Positions 1-8,028 of a DNA stretch of 64,000 nucleotides are shown piece after piece; position 1 is the first letter of the stretch; each line of letters begins with the position of its first letter. A program made the translations under genes and the position numbers. This stretch comes from JALORV01 sp963780715. GTDB lineage: Bacteria; Pseudomonadota; Gammaproteobacteria; Burkholderiales; Burkholderiaceae_F. The notes under the pieces were generated by a model. That model made no database searches, was not told the DNA's origin, and saw nothing but the letters and a program-made list of their open reading frames with translations. The DNA lies in contig CAWADK010000001.1 of assembly GCA_963780715.1 (NCBI GenBank), positions 67,065-131,064 of the forward strand. Reading direction: 5' to 3'.

Positions 1-518
1 GGAATTCCAAGCATGACAAGGCTGGCGTGCAGTGCCAGTCGTGCCACATGCCCAAGGTGATCGATCCCAAGACCAAGCAGACCTACACCTCGCATTGGCA
101 GACGAACCCCAAGCAGTACATCAAGCAGACCTGCCTGACCTGCCATACGGACTGGAACGAACAGCAGGCCAAGTACGTGATGGAATCGATGGCGGGGCAC
201 TACGCCGGCAAGGTGCGCCATGCCGAGTTCTGGCTGGGCCAGCTGATCGACACGTTTGTCGAGGTGCAGAGTGTCGGGCTGGACGACGCCACGCTGAACG
301 CCGCGCGCGCCAAGCACACCGAGGCGCATGCGAACTGGGAATGGTGGACGGCGTCGAACGGCTCGGCCTTCCACAACCTCGACCAGGCCAAGGACTCGCT
401 CGCCAAATCGGCGGCCGCATCGCAGGAGGGCATCAAGATCCTCCGCGATGCGGTGGTGGCGAAACGCAAGGCGGCGGCTCCGGCGGCCGCGCCCGCGGCG
501 CCAACAGCGGCCAAGTAG
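1..518 (+). CDS. nrfA: Ammonia-forming cytochrome c nitrite reductase, C-terminal part (5' end outside window)
   Basis: Periplasmic pentahaem enzyme that reduces nitrite to ammonium with six electrons. The reading frame is open to the left edge, so only the last 170 or so residues are present. Two haem-binding CxxCH motifs are visible (CQSCH at bases 33-47, CLTCH at 132-146), matching the last two haems of NrfA. They are followed by the long helical tail typical of the family (ESMAGHYAGKVRHAEFWLGQ, then the WEWWTASNGSAFHN region). The catalytic CxxCK haem would lie upstream of the window. The C terminus ends in an Ala/Pro-rich stretch. A cytochrome c maturation gene follows. A related multihaem cytochrome is possible, but the tail strongly resembles NrfA. 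Confidence 0.88.
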   Translation, partial: NSKHDKAGVQCQSCHMPKVIDPKTKQTYTSHWQTNPKQYIKQTCLTCHTDWNEQQAKYVMESMAGHYAGKVRHAEFWLGQLIDTFVEVQSVGLDDATLNAARAKHTEAHANWEWWTASNGSAFHNLDQAKDSLAKSAAASQEGIKILRDAVVAKRKAAAPAAAPAAPTAAK

Positions 519-545
519 GCACGTCGTTCGTCGGAGGGGTGGGGC

Positions 546-577
546 GGGGCGGAGGTCAACTCCGCCCCGTTTCGTTT
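546..577 (+). terminator. Rho-independent terminator after nrfA
   Basis: Perfect 8-bp GC stem (GGGGCGGA, 7-nt loop, TCCGCCCC) followed by the T-rich GTTTCGTTT, 28 bases after the nrfA stop. It separates nrfA from the ccmI-like gene. Confidence 0.7.
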
Positions 578-630
578 CGACGCGCCGCGCTCGGGGCACG
601 TGGCCAGCGCAGCCGATAATTCGCTTCCAA

Positions 631-1317
631 ATGTCGAGATCCATCATTTTCTGGGCGGTAGCGCTCGCGTTGACGGTCGTAGCGCTGGCGTTCCTGTTGC
701 CGGGTCTGCTGCGCAGCCAAAGACTTGGCCGCGGTCGCCGGCTTGGGCTCGCTGTCGTGGCGACGGTGCCGCTGCTCGCCATTGCGCTTTACTTCCTGTT
801 CGGCACGCCGCAGGCGGTGAGCGAGTCCTCCGACCTGGGGCCGGATCTTGCTCCGACGACCACCACCGACTACGTCGCTCGCCTCGAGTCGCATCTCGAA
901 CGACAGCCGCGCGATGCGCGCGGCTGGGTGCTGCTGGGCCGTGCCCACGTGCAGGCGGATCGCTTCGACGCGGCGGCCAGGGCATTCGATCGGGCGCTCG
1001 AAGTCTCGCCTACCCGCGTCGGCAAGGACGCTTCCGTGCTGACCGAGTACGCCGATGCGCTCGCGATGTCGCAAGGCGGCCAGTTGAGCGGGCGACCGGC
1101 GGCGCTGATCGAACGCGCCCTTGTGCTGAACCCGAAGCATCCAGTGGCGCTCGACATGGCGGGCAGCCTCGCCTTCGAGGAGGGCCGGTACGGCGACAGC
1201 GCGAAGTACTGGCGCGAACTTCTCGGCATCCTGCCGGCCGGCTCGCAGCGGCACCGCGAACTGGCCGTTGCGCTGGAGCGCGCGGAGCGGCGTGCCGAAG
1301 CGGCTGTTGGCCGCTAG
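631..1317 (+). CDS. Cytochrome c maturation TPR protein, CcmI/CycH/NrfG type
   Basis: 228-residue membrane protein. Two hydrophobic segments lie near residues 5-23 and 36-56, followed by a periplasmic domain with tetratricopeptide repeats (WVLLGRAHVQADRFDAAARA, then a VALDMAGSLAFEEGRYGDSA unit). This is the arrangement of CcmI, which holds apocytochrome c for the haem-ligation complex. NrfG is the homologue dedicated to attaching haem to NrfA. Its place directly after nrfA supports a role in assembling that cytochrome. The start at 631 puts the first transmembrane helix at the N terminus; the open frame upstream of it is Arg-rich and not protein-like. Between general CcmI and NrfG the sequence does not decide. 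Confidence 0.8.
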   Translation: MSRSIIFWAVALALTVVALAFLLPGLLRSQRLGRGRRLGLAVVATVPLLAIALYFLFGTPQAVSESSDLGPDLAPTTTTDYVARLESHLERQPRDARGWVLLGRAHVQADRFDAAARAFDRALEVSPTRVGKDASVLTEYADALAMSQGGQLSGRPAALIERALVLNPKHPVALDMAGSLAFEEGRYGDSAKYWRELLGILPAGSQRHRELAVALERAERRAEAAVGR

Positions 1318-1471
1318 TCCGGGCCGGACTTCCCCGGAGGGGCGCGGTGCTGCACTGAAGTGTGCCGCAGCCGACGGTGCATGGGGCCGAAGGCTGGCCA
1401 ACCCTGACCTCAGCTCCAGTCTGCCAGGCACTCCAGGCGACCCTTGTTGCGACGCGGCAACGCCGCGGCTG

Positions 1472-1487
1472 ATACCCTACGGAGTAT
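1472..1487. promoter_or_regulatory. CsoR/CstR-like palindromic operator, site 1
   Basis: ATACCCTACGGAGTAT, an imperfect palindrome 108 bases upstream of the FadL-type gene. Its inner 14 bases match the minus strand of the site upstream of the molybdoenzyme operon (10245-10258) at 13 of 14 positions, and it resembles the perfect palindrome at 4306-4321. CsoR/CstR-family repressors bind TACCCC-type GC-tract palindromes like this. The binding protein is inferred; no CsoR gene was seen in the window. Confidence 0.6.
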
Positions 1488-1594
1488 GCGTCCCGCTTGC
1501 TCGCGCGCAACGCGCCCCGGGCCTATGGGCGTGCAATCTCACCATAGAGAGCGGCGCCTAGGCCGCTCATGACTTGACCTTAGAGGAGGTTTTG

Positions 1595-2896
1595 ATGAAA
1601 GCGAGATTTGCGTTGCGCCCGGTCGCTGCCGCGGTCTGCGCGGCGGCGATGCTGCCGCTCACGGCGGCGGCAACCGACGGTTACTTCAGCCACGGCTACG
1701 GCATGCGCGCCAAGGGCATGGGTGGTGCGAGCTTGAGTCTCTCGCTCGATTCGATGGGCGGGGCCAACAATCCGGCCGGCATGGCGTTTGTCGGCACGCG
1801 GATCGATGTCGGTATCGACTGGTTCAGCCCGCAGCGCAGCGCCTCGCGCAGCGGTGCGGCGCCTGGCCTGAACGGGTCCGTCGACAGCGACAGCACGAAC
1901 TTCTTCGTCCCGGAGTTCGGCTACAACTACATGCTGAAGTCGGACCTCTCGCTCGGCGTCACTGTCTATGGCAACGGCGGCATGAACACCGACTATCCGG
2001 GAGGACAACTCAATTGCGGCATGGGGCCGAACACGGCCAACATGCTGTGCGGCAACGGTACCCTCGGGCAGGATCTGTCGCAGCTGATCGTGGCACCCAC
2101 GCTGGCCTGGAAGTTCGCGCCGACGCAGTCGATCGGCATATCGCCGCTCTTCGGCTACCAGCGCTTCAAGGCAGAGGGACTGCAGGCCTTCGACAATGCG
2201 CCAGGCTTCCCGCCGTTCACGTCGGCGCCGGGGTACGTGACGAACAACGGCTACGACAGCTCGAGCGGCTGGGGCGTGCGGATCGGGTACCAGGGCGAGT
2301 TCGATGGCTTCCGGCTCGGGGCTGCGTACTCGTCGAAGATGCAGATGAGCAGTTTCGACAAGTACAAGGGCCTGTTCGCCGAGCAGGGCGGCTTTGACAT
2401 TCCGGCCAGCTATGGGCTCGGCGTGGCCTACACGGGACTCAAGGACTGGACGTTTGCGTTCGACTGGATGTACATCGATTACGGCGACGTGCCGTCGATT
2501 GCAAACAACGGTATGACCGGAGCGCCGCTTGGCGCCAACAACGGGCCCGGATTCGGGTGGCAGTCCGTCAACGTCTACAAGATCGGCGTCGAGTACCAGC
2601 TCGACCCGGCCTGGACGCTGCGCGCCGGGTACAACTACTCGGAGAATCCGATCGACTCGGCCAACGTGACGTTCAACATCATCGCGCCGGGCGTCGTCCA
2701 GCAGCACCTGACGCTGGGTTTCAGCTACAACATGCCGGACAAGTCCAGCATCACCGTCGCGTACATGCACGCCTTCAAGAACACGGTGACCGGCTCTTCG
2801 ATGTTCAATGCGATCCTTGGCCCGGGAGCGGGCGGCACAGAGACGATCTCGATGTACGAAAACAGTCTCGGCATCGCCTGGGGCAAGCAGTTCTGA
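1595..2896 (+). CDS. FadL/OmpP1-family outer membrane transport protein
   Basis: 433-residue precursor. Signal peptide at residues 1-26 or so (ending near LTAAATDG), then the family hallmark N-terminal region in which ATDGYFSHGYGMRAKGMGGA forms the hatch, followed by NNPAGMAF. The rest alternates Gly and aromatic residues as expected for a 14-stranded beta-barrel and ends in an aromatic residue (GKQF). FadL proteins take up hydrophobic molecules such as fatty acids and aromatics by lateral diffusion. The start at 1595 is chosen because a strong AGAGGAGG ribosome site lies 6 bases before it. The upstream palindrome shared with sulfur genes hints that its substrate could be hydrophobic sulfur species; that is inference. 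Confidence 0.88.
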   Translation: MKARFALRPVAAAVCAAAMLPLTAAATDGYFSHGYGMRAKGMGGASLSLSLDSMGGANNPAGMAFVGTRIDVGIDWFSPQRSASRSGAAPGLNGSVDSDSTNFFVPEFGYNYMLKSDLSLGVTVYGNGGMNTDYPGGQLNCGMGPNTANMLCGNGTLGQDLSQLIVAPTLAWKFAPTQSIGISPLFGYQRFKAEGLQAFDNAPGFPPFTSAPGYVTNNGYDSSSGWGVRIGYQGEFDGFRLGAAYSSKMQMSSFDKYKGLFAEQGGFDIPASYGLGVAYTGLKDWTFAFDWMYIDYGDVPSIANNGMTGAPLGANNGPGFGWQSVNVYKIGVEYQLDPAWTLRAGYNYSENPIDSANVTFNIIAPGVVQQHLTLGFSYNMPDKSSITVAYMHAFKNTVTGSSMFNAILGPGAGGTETISMYENSLGIAWGKQF

Positions 2897-2914
2897 TCAC
2901 AGGCCAAAGAAGCG

Positions 2915-2946
2915 AAAACGGCCACCTTGCGGTGGCCGTTTTCTTG
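2915..2946 (+). terminator. Rho-independent terminator after the FadL-type gene
   Basis: Perfect 12-bp stem (AAAACGGCCACC, TTGC loop, GGTGGCCGTTTT) followed by CTTG. The A and T tracts flank the GC core, so it can act on both strands, ending the FadL transcript and also the converging YeeE/YedE transcript. Confidence 0.9.
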
Positions 2947-2984
2947 TCCCGCCGACGGGGAGGAGGCTCGGCTGGACGGAAGCG

Positions 2985-3584
2985 TCAGGTCGTGCGCGGA
3001 CGCAGGTGGCTGAACCTGCGCTGCAGCCAGTCCATGCCACGGGCGGCGAGCAGCAGGAAGGCCACGAAGGCAACGACCCACCATCCCATGCCGATGCCCG
3101 TCAAGGTCGGCAGCGTGACTTCACCGCTGCTCGTCGCCTTGATCCAGGCTTCGAAGCCTGGCGTGAACTCGGCGTAGGCCATGACACCCGCCAGCATGCC
3201 CAGGGCGAACACCATGCCGTCCTTCTTGCCGGTCGCCATCGCGGCCACCGAAGTGCCGGGGCAGTAGCCACCGATGATGAAGCCAGCACCGAATACCAAG
3301 CCGCCGAGGATCTGTGCCGCGTACGACGTCGGTTCGATGTAAAGATCCGAGATCGCGAGCATTCCTGCTGCAGACAGCAGGAACAGTCCGACCATGGCCG
3401 TGACGATCGCGGTAAACATCACCTTCACGACCGACATGTCGAAGAGGTAGAAGACGGCGGTGAGCTTGCGTGCGCTGCCGAAGCCGGCCCGCTCGAGGCA
3501 GAAACCGAAGCCGAAGCCCAGCAGCACCGCGATTGCGAGGTCTGCGACGACGCTGAATTCCATGTTGTAGGCGAAGGGCAGCAT
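2985..3584 (-). CDS. YeeE/YedE family membrane protein, second half-transporter
   Basis: 199 residues with about five transmembrane helices. Family signatures are CLERAGFGSARK near residue 30 and GGYCPGTSVAA near residue 105, each with the single conserved Cys that relays thiosulfate or sulfane sulfur in the characterised homologues (TsuA, PmpA/PmpB). Its ATG overlaps the stop of the preceding gene (ATGA at 3582-3586 read on the minus strand), so the two are translationally coupled and probably form one split transporter. The open frame runs further upstream, but the overlap and the hydrophobic MLPFAYNMEF start favour 3584. Likely imports a sulfur species for the exported rhodaneses encoded nearby. 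Confidence 0.87.
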   Translation of the reverse strand: MLPFAYNMEFSVVADLAIAVLLGFGFGFCLERAGFGSARKLTAVFYLFDMSVVKVMFTAIVTAMVGLFLLSAAGMLAISDLYIEPTSYAAQILGGLVFGAGFIIGGYCPGTSVAAMATGKKDGMVFALGMLAGVMAYAEFTPGFEAWIKATSSGEVTLPTLTGIGMGWWVVAFVAFLLLAARGMDWLQRRFSHLRPRTT

Positions 3585-4150
3585 CAGATCCACTCCTTGC
3601 GGACAAAGTAGGCGAGGGCGTAGGCCGCGAGGAAGACCGACACCATGAAGACCAGGCTGCCAACGTTGAGGATCGACCCTCCGGTCAACGCCTGGCCGCT
3701 GGTGCAACCCTTGGCGATCTTGGCCCCGAAGGCGGCGAGGAAGCCGCCGCCGAACGCCAGCAGGAGACGCTGGTTGTCCGTGACCCGTGGCCCACGTTCG
3801 ATCGTCATTCCGACGCGGCCGGCCTGCGAGCCCGACACCAGGGCGCCGATGAAGGCGCCGATCAGCAGGAAGATGGTCCAGGACAGCAACGGCGCGCCGT
3901 CATTCCAGTACCGCGAATGCACCGCGTTGGCGGTCACGTGGTCAATGGACAAGAGCCCCGAGAGCCAGGCGGCGATCGACGAGAAGGCGCCGGTCGCGCC
4001 CAGGCCGCGGCCCGTGATCACATACGTGGCCAGCAGTACCAGGCCAAGCAGGACGCCGACGACGTACGGATTCCAGTAAGGCTTGGCTGTAGCCCGCGTG
4101 CCACCTCGGGCGCCAGCGCCCGGCAGAGCTTGAGTAAGTGCGTCAGACAT
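3584..4150 (-). CDS. YeeE/YedE family membrane protein, first half-transporter
   Basis: 188 residues. Helices begin at YVVGVLLGLVLLATYVITGRG, and the conserved cysteine motif KGCTSGQALTGG lies near residue 147, matching the GCTSG signature of YeeE/YedE proteins. Together with the overlapping downstream gene it makes a two-piece sulfur transporter as in PmpA/PmpB. A perfect CsoR/CstR-like palindrome lies about 156 bases upstream. Full-length YeeE proteins are about twice this size, which fits the split form. Substrate (thiosulfate, polysulfide or other) cannot be read from the sequence. Confidence 0.87.
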   Translation of the reverse strand: MSDALTQALPGAGARGGTRATAKPYWNPYVVGVLLGLVLLATYVITGRGLGATGAFSSIAAWLSGLLSIDHVTANAVHSRYWNDGAPLLSWTIFLLIGAFIGALVSGSQAGRVGMTIERGPRVTDNQRLLLAFGGGFLAAFGAKIAKGCTSGQALTGGSILNVGSLVFMVSVFLAAYALAYFVRKEWI

Positions 4151-4280
4151 AAAGGCGATCCTCCAGAGTCATCGAGCGTGCAGACGGCTTCCCGACGGGA
4201 GTCCGGCCGCTGGGGGCAGCCCGCGCCGCCCCGCCACGACATCACAGCGCAAAGGCTAGGTCGCTTCGTGCCAGGCGCCG

Positions 4281-4294
4281 TTGCGCACCGTCAA
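4281..4294. promoter_or_regulatory. Weak FNR-like half-symmetrical site
   Basis: TTGCGCACCGTCAA resembles the FNR/Dnr box TTGAC-N4-GTCAA with two mismatches in the left half. It lies upstream of the YeeE/YedE pair, next to the palindrome at 4306. Recorded only because a perfect box occurs before the molybdoenzyme operon. Confidence 0.25.
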
Positions 4295-4305
4295 CGCCGT
4301 CGAAT

Positions 4306-4321
4306 ATACCCCATGGGGTAT
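4306..4321. promoter_or_regulatory. CsoR/CstR-like palindromic operator, site 2 (perfect palindrome)
   Basis: ATACCCCATGGGGTAT, a perfect 16-base palindrome in the promoter region of the YeeE/YedE unit. It has the C4/G4 tracts flanked by TA that typify CsoR-family operators. Persulfide-sensing CstR controls YeeE/rhodanese genes in staphylococci, which makes such a regulator plausible here. Confidence 0.68.
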
Positions 4322-4371
4322 TGCGCTGTCACCCGGCATGCCGGGTGGGCGACGACCTCCTGAAGTGGCTA

Positions 4372-4402
4372 CGAAAAAAGAGCGGGTCCGGGGGACCCGC
4401 TC
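4372..4402 (-). terminator. Rho-independent terminator of the molybdoenzyme/rhodanese operon
   Basis: On the minus strand a perfect 10-bp stem (GAGCGGGTCC, 3-nt loop, GGACCCGCTC) is followed by TTTTTT. It lies 38 bases after the triple-rhodanese stop codon and separates this operon from the YeeE/YedE promoter. Confidence 0.9.
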
Positions 4403-4439
4403 CACTGACACCACCTGGCCAGGAGGAAGTTGGCGGTGG

Positions 4440-5807
4440 TTACTTCGACGTCACCTTGAAGTTGCCAGTCTTGTCGATCTCGATGTCGGCATTGAGGAAG
4501 CCTGCCTTGTATCCCGCGTCCTTCAGCTTGTGATACGCCATTTCGGCGCGAATGCCGGTACTGCAATGCGCGATGACACGCTTGTCCTTCGGCACCTCGG
4601 CCATGCGGGCCACGAGGTCTTCGTCCGGGATCAACAGCGCGCCCTTGATCATTCCGGCGTTGGCCTCGTCCTGGTTGCGAACGTCGAGGATCAGCACGTC
4701 CACCGGCGTATTGCGCGCCAGCTTGTTGAACTCGTCGACCGCGATTGCGCCGGGGCGGGGTTTGGGCGCGTACGCCACCTGGGTCAATGCTGGCACGCCG
4801 GACTCGATCGTGTAGCCGGCTGCCTGCCAACCGAGCAGGCCGCCCTCGACCACCTGCACGTTGGTCTGGCCGGACTTGATGAGTTCTCGTGCGACCGCGA
4901 CCGACTCGGCGCCGCCGCGACCGTCATAGACGATGATCGGTGCCTGCAGCTTGGCCGGCGGGAAGGACTTGAGCTGCGACTTCACGGTCGCGGCCGGCAT
5001 GCCAACGGCTCCCTTGATGTGCCCGCTCTTGGCTTCATCCGGCGAGCGAACGTCGACGATGACGGCCGGGATGTCCTTGTCGACATAGGCTTCCTTGACG
5101 AACTGCGGCCGCGTCGCCAGGTAATCCTTGGTCTGCCATTCCGGCACGCCTTCGTGATAGACCTTCGTGTTCTTGTAGCCCAGCGCGATCGCCTTGCGCT
5201 GTGACAGCGGGCTCATCTGACAGGTCACGCCCTGGCAGAAGAACACCAGCTGCGTGTTCTTGTCGGTCGGCAGGCGATTGACCACCTTGTCCCAGCTTGG
5301 ATAGGGGATGTTGACCGAACCGGGGATCGTTCCCTGCTGGAAGCGCGGCAGCGGCCGCGAGTCGATCAGCATGAAGCTGCCCGTGCCCTGGTCGACCAGC
5401 TTGCGCACGTACGCATAATCAACCAGGTCTTCCTTCGCGACCTTGACCGGGCCTTTGAAGCGGATCTCGGTGGCCCACTTCTGCCCGTCCTTCTCGACGT
5501 AGGCAATGCGCGCCTCGTGGCCCTTCTTGATCTCGCGAAGCTGTTCGGGTGTCTTGGCAACACCAGCGTCAAAGACTTTCAGGGTCTTCGGGTCGAAGCG
5601 AACGATCTCCTTGTTGGCATCGATGCCGAGCTGGATTGCCTGCGACTTGAAGGCGACGTTCTCGAAATAGCCCGCAACCTGGCCTGGCGCGGGCTTGTGG
5701 CAGTTGTTGCAAACCGCCGGCTGACTCGGTTTCTGGGCGGGCGCCTGCGCGATGGCGCCGGCGGAGGCGAGCGCGAGGGCACTCAGGACAAGGTACTGGA
5801 CTTTCAT
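4440..5807 (-). CDS. Exported triple-rhodanese protein with N-terminal CxxCH motif
   Basis: 455-residue precursor with a signal peptide (residues 1-20, LALASAGAIAQA). A single CNNCH motif at residues 33-37 could bind haem c. Three rhodanese domains follow. Domain 1 has an active-site cysteine in FFCQGVTCQMS; domain 2 has Asp where the cysteine belongs (IIVYDGRGGAES), so it is probably inactive and structural; domain 3 is intact (IAHCSTGIRAEM). Rhodaneses carry sulfane sulfur as a cysteine persulfide. It is the last gene of the operon, after the molybdoenzyme genes and a single-domain rhodanese. I infer a periplasmic sulfur carrier or transferase that supplies or accepts sulfur from the reductase. 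Confidence 0.86.
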   Translation of the reverse strand: MKVQYLVLSALALASAGAIAQAPAQKPSQPAVCNNCHKPAPGQVAGYFENVAFKSQAIQLGIDANKEIVRFDPKTLKVFDAGVAKTPEQLREIKKGHEARIAYVEKDGQKWATEIRFKGPVKVAKEDLVDYAYVRKLVDQGTGSFMLIDSRPLPRFQQGTIPGSVNIPYPSWDKVVNRLPTDKNTQLVFFCQGVTCQMSPLSQRKAIALGYKNTKVYHEGVPEWQTKDYLATRPQFVKEAYVDKDIPAVIVDVRSPDEAKSGHIKGAVGMPAATVKSQLKSFPPAKLQAPIIVYDGRGGAESVAVARELIKSGQTNVQVVEGGLLGWQAAGYTIESGVPALTQVAYAPKPRPGAIAVDEFNKLARNTPVDVLILDVRNQDEANAGMIKGALLIPDEDLVARMAEVPKDKRVIAHCSTGIRAEMAYHKLKDAGYKAGFLNADIEIDKTGNFKVTSK

Positions 5808-5847
5808 GCGTTTCTCCTCCCTCGGTGTCGAGGGCTAAGCGGGTGGG

Positions 5848-5874
5848 CCGGCGCGCGTCAGTTATTCGCGCCGG
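5848..5874 (-). other. Intercistronic hairpin between the two rhodanese genes
   Basis: Perfect 8-bp GC inverted repeat (CCGGCGCG, 11-nt loop, CGCGCCGG) in the 89-base gap between the two rhodanese genes. There is no T run, so it looks like an RNA-stability or attenuation hairpin rather than a full terminator. Confidence 0.45.
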
Positions 5875-5896
5875 TCCGGGTTTCTGCGGCCAATAT

Positions 5897-6370
5897 TCAC
5901 ATCGCCTTCGGAACGGCGACCGGATAGCCGGCCTTCTTCCAGTCTTCGAACAACATCACGACGGCGGTGACGTCGGTGAAGCCGAGGTCCTGCAGCGATT
6001 TGGCAGCGAGCGTGCAACGGCCGCCGGTTTTGCAGTACACGTAGATCTTCTTGTTGACGTCGGTCTTGTCCGGGAATCCGACCTCGCTCCAGATGTTGAA
6101 CTCGAGCAGGCCGCGCGGAAGGTTGACTGCACCGGGGATGTAACCGGCCGCAAACTCCTCGGGCTCACGCACGTCGACGATCAGGGCGTTGGTCTTGGCG
6201 TCATACACGGTCTTGAATCCGGCCAGGTCAATGGTCTTGACCTGCTTGCGAACGTTGGCAACGTATTCCTTCACGCTGGCCGGATAGTTCTGCGCGGCGA
6301 CGAAGCTCGGGAAGGCGATGGCCGCACCCAGCAACGCGGCGGCAACGAAGGTGACTCTGCGACTTGTCAT
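5897..6370 (-). CDS. Exported single-domain rhodanese
   Basis: 157-residue precursor with a signal peptide of about 26 residues (ending FPSFVAAQ). One rhodanese domain carries the active-site loop VYCKTGGRCT, and the IVDVREPEEFAAGYIPGAVN segment is the standard CH2A-type motif. It lies between the NrfD-type membrane subunit gene and the triple-rhodanese gene on the same strand, so it is very probably co-transcribed. Likely a periplasmic sulfur transferase acting with the molybdoenzyme. The second Cys of the loop is unusual but not unique. Confidence 0.87.
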   Translation of the reverse strand: MTSRRVTFVAAALLGAAIAFPSFVAAQNYPASVKEYVANVRKQVKTIDLAGFKTVYDAKTNALIVDVREPEEFAAGYIPGAVNLPRGLLEFNIWSEVGFPDKTDVNKKIYVYCKTGGRCTLAAKSLQDLGFTDVTAVVMLFEDWKKAGYPVAVPKAM

Positions 6371-6430
6371 GGCTTTACTCCTGTAGCGATTGACTTTGAA
6401 ATTCTTAGCCGCGGTGCGGGTACATGGGCT

Positions 6431-7477
6431 CTAAGGCACCGTAGCCTGCACGATGGCGCTCGCCTGGCCGGCGTTCACCAGAACCCAGCGCAACGCGAAT
6501 CCGCCGGCGAGCACCAGCACGGCGGGCACGACCGTGTGCGGGATGCGGTGTGACAGCTCCAGGGCCTGCAGCACGATCGGAGTCAGGATCCCGATGGCAA
6601 CCACGCCGACCCAGAACACCAGGCCATAGGAGCCACTGAACAGCAATCTGGCCGCCTCGATATGCGACAGCGTCGAGGTCGCCAGCGACAGCAGCAGCAG
6701 GGCGATCAGCACCAGTTCTATCGCCAGGAATGCGACGTCGGCACGGATGACGCTGTCGATCGTCCGTTTCGCGGGGAGCTCCGCACCCAGCGGCTGCGTC
6801 ATCGCCGCCAGCGCGCCGCCGATCAGGCCGCGCGGTGCGGGCCGCCCCGGGAACACGACCGTGGCCAGATGGACTCCGGCCGCCGCTGCCGACAGTCCTG
6901 AGAACAGGAAGAGCAGGGGCAGCACCGCGGAGTTCCAGAGTGGTCGCGCCACCATCGTGTTGAGCAGGATGCCGGTGTAGATGCCGACCGCGATGCCGAA
7001 GGCGATGTTGGCCATCCCAAGCCAGCGCATGCGCCCGGGATGCTTGACGAAGAAGTCCGAAGCCTTCTGCAGCAGCGGCACGCGCTCGCCCAGCCACGGC
7101 CAGGACTCGGGCAGCCTGATCAGCGCCGAGACCAGCAGGATGCCGTAGACGATCAGCAGCACCCACGAGCCCCAGGCCATCGGCGACAGCGGCTTGAACG
7201 TGATGTAGATGGCCCAGACGTAGAGCGGGTGCGCCAGGTCGAGCAGCAGCGCCAGCATGCCGACGTTAAGCAGCATGAAACCGAGCAACGGCGTCTGCAC
7301 GGAAAAGAACGACTTCGTGTCCTCGCCCTTGGCGGTGCGCAACATCGCGACACCCGCGAGAACCATCATGCCGGCCACCATGCCGCCGACGAACAGGTAC
7401 AGCGGGATCTCCCAGCCCCAGACGTGGAGCGTCGGGTCGATGCCCGGGTTGTGACGAGTACTCGTGACTTCCAGCAT
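6431..7477 (-). CDS. NrfD/PsrC-type membrane anchor subunit of a molybdopterin oxidoreductase
   Basis: 348 residues with about nine transmembrane helices, starting with the family motif PLYLFVGGMVAGMMVLAG near residue 25. NrfD/PsrC subunits exchange electrons with menaquinone and pass them to the ferredoxin subunit. Its ATG lies 13 bases past the true stop of the ferredoxin gene. It belongs to a minus-strand operon of catalytic subunit, ferredoxin, membrane subunit and two rhodaneses, an arrangement typical of polysulfide or thiosulfate reductases. Menaquinone genes at the other end of the window would be consistent with its quinone partner. Confidence 0.88.
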   Translation of the reverse strand: MLEVTSTRHNPGIDPTLHVWGWEIPLYLFVGGMVAGMMVLAGVAMLRTAKGEDTKSFFSVQTPLLGFMLLNVGMLALLLDLAHPLYVWAIYITFKPLSPMAWGSWVLLIVYGILLVSALIRLPESWPWLGERVPLLQKASDFFVKHPGRMRWLGMANIAFGIAVGIYTGILLNTMVARPLWNSAVLPLLFLFSGLSAAAAGVHLATVVFPGRPAPRGLIGGALAAMTQPLGAELPAKRTIDSVIRADVAFLAIELVLIALLLLSLATSTLSHIEAARLLFSGSYGLVFWVGVVAIGILTPIVLQALELSHRIPHTVVPAVLVLAGGFALRWVLVNAGQASAIVQATVP

Positions 7478-7489
7478 GACTCGCGCTCC

Positions 7490-8027
7490 TTACGTCAGGT
7501 AGAAGACCCGCGGCCGGGTGCCGGCCTCGGGCAGCAACGTGTGCCACTTGCGCGTGCGCAGCAGCGAGGACGACGGTGCTCTTCGGATCGTCGAGGTCAC
7601 CGAAGTGCATGCAGTGGGTCGGGCACACCGATACGCAGGCCGGATCCTTGCCGTCCTTGATGCGGTGGTCGCAGAACGTGCACTTGTCGACATAGCCTTT
7701 GGGATGCACGTACCGCGCCCCGTACGGGCACGCCGAGATGCACGCCTTGCAGCCGATGCAGCGCTCGGCCGTCACCTTGACGATGCCCAGTTCCGAAACG
7801 TGGCTGGCCCCGGTCGGGCAGCAGGTCACGCAGGGCGGGTTCTCGCAGTGGTTGCAGCGTTCCGAGCGGATCTCCATCGTCAGGTCGGGAAACGTGCCGC
7901 GAACCTCGGTCGTGATCCAGTCGCGGCTGAAGCCGACCGGCACGTTGTTCTCCGTTTCGCAGGCAACGACGCAGTCCATGCAGCCGACGCACTTGCGGGT
8001 GTCGATGACCATTCCGTAGCGCGCCAT
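7490..8027 (-). CDS. Four-cluster [4Fe-4S] ferredoxin subunit, PsrB/PhsB type, frameshifted near the C terminus
   Basis: Electron-transfer subunit with four cysteine clusters: CVGCMDCVVAC, CNHCENPPCVTCC, CIGCKACISAC, and a CTFC start with CVSVC end. This is the DMSO/polysulfide reductase B-subunit pattern. The frame holds until FGDLDDPKSTV and then runs off, whereas the next frame gives the family C terminus (SLLRTRKWHTLLPEAGTRPR, ending VFYLT) with a TAA at 7490-7492. One extra base near 7570-7578 explains this. Without correction the protein would run on to 7266, far into the next gene. With correction it is about 179 residues and is spaced normally from its neighbours. I favour a sequence error or a recent mutation. 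Confidence 0.85.
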
Positions 8028-8028
8028 C

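Noticed and set aside
1580..2770. 396-codon minus-strand open frame opposite the FadL-type gene
   Set aside because: The plus strand has a strong ribosome site, signal peptide and FadL hallmark; the minus frame has none.
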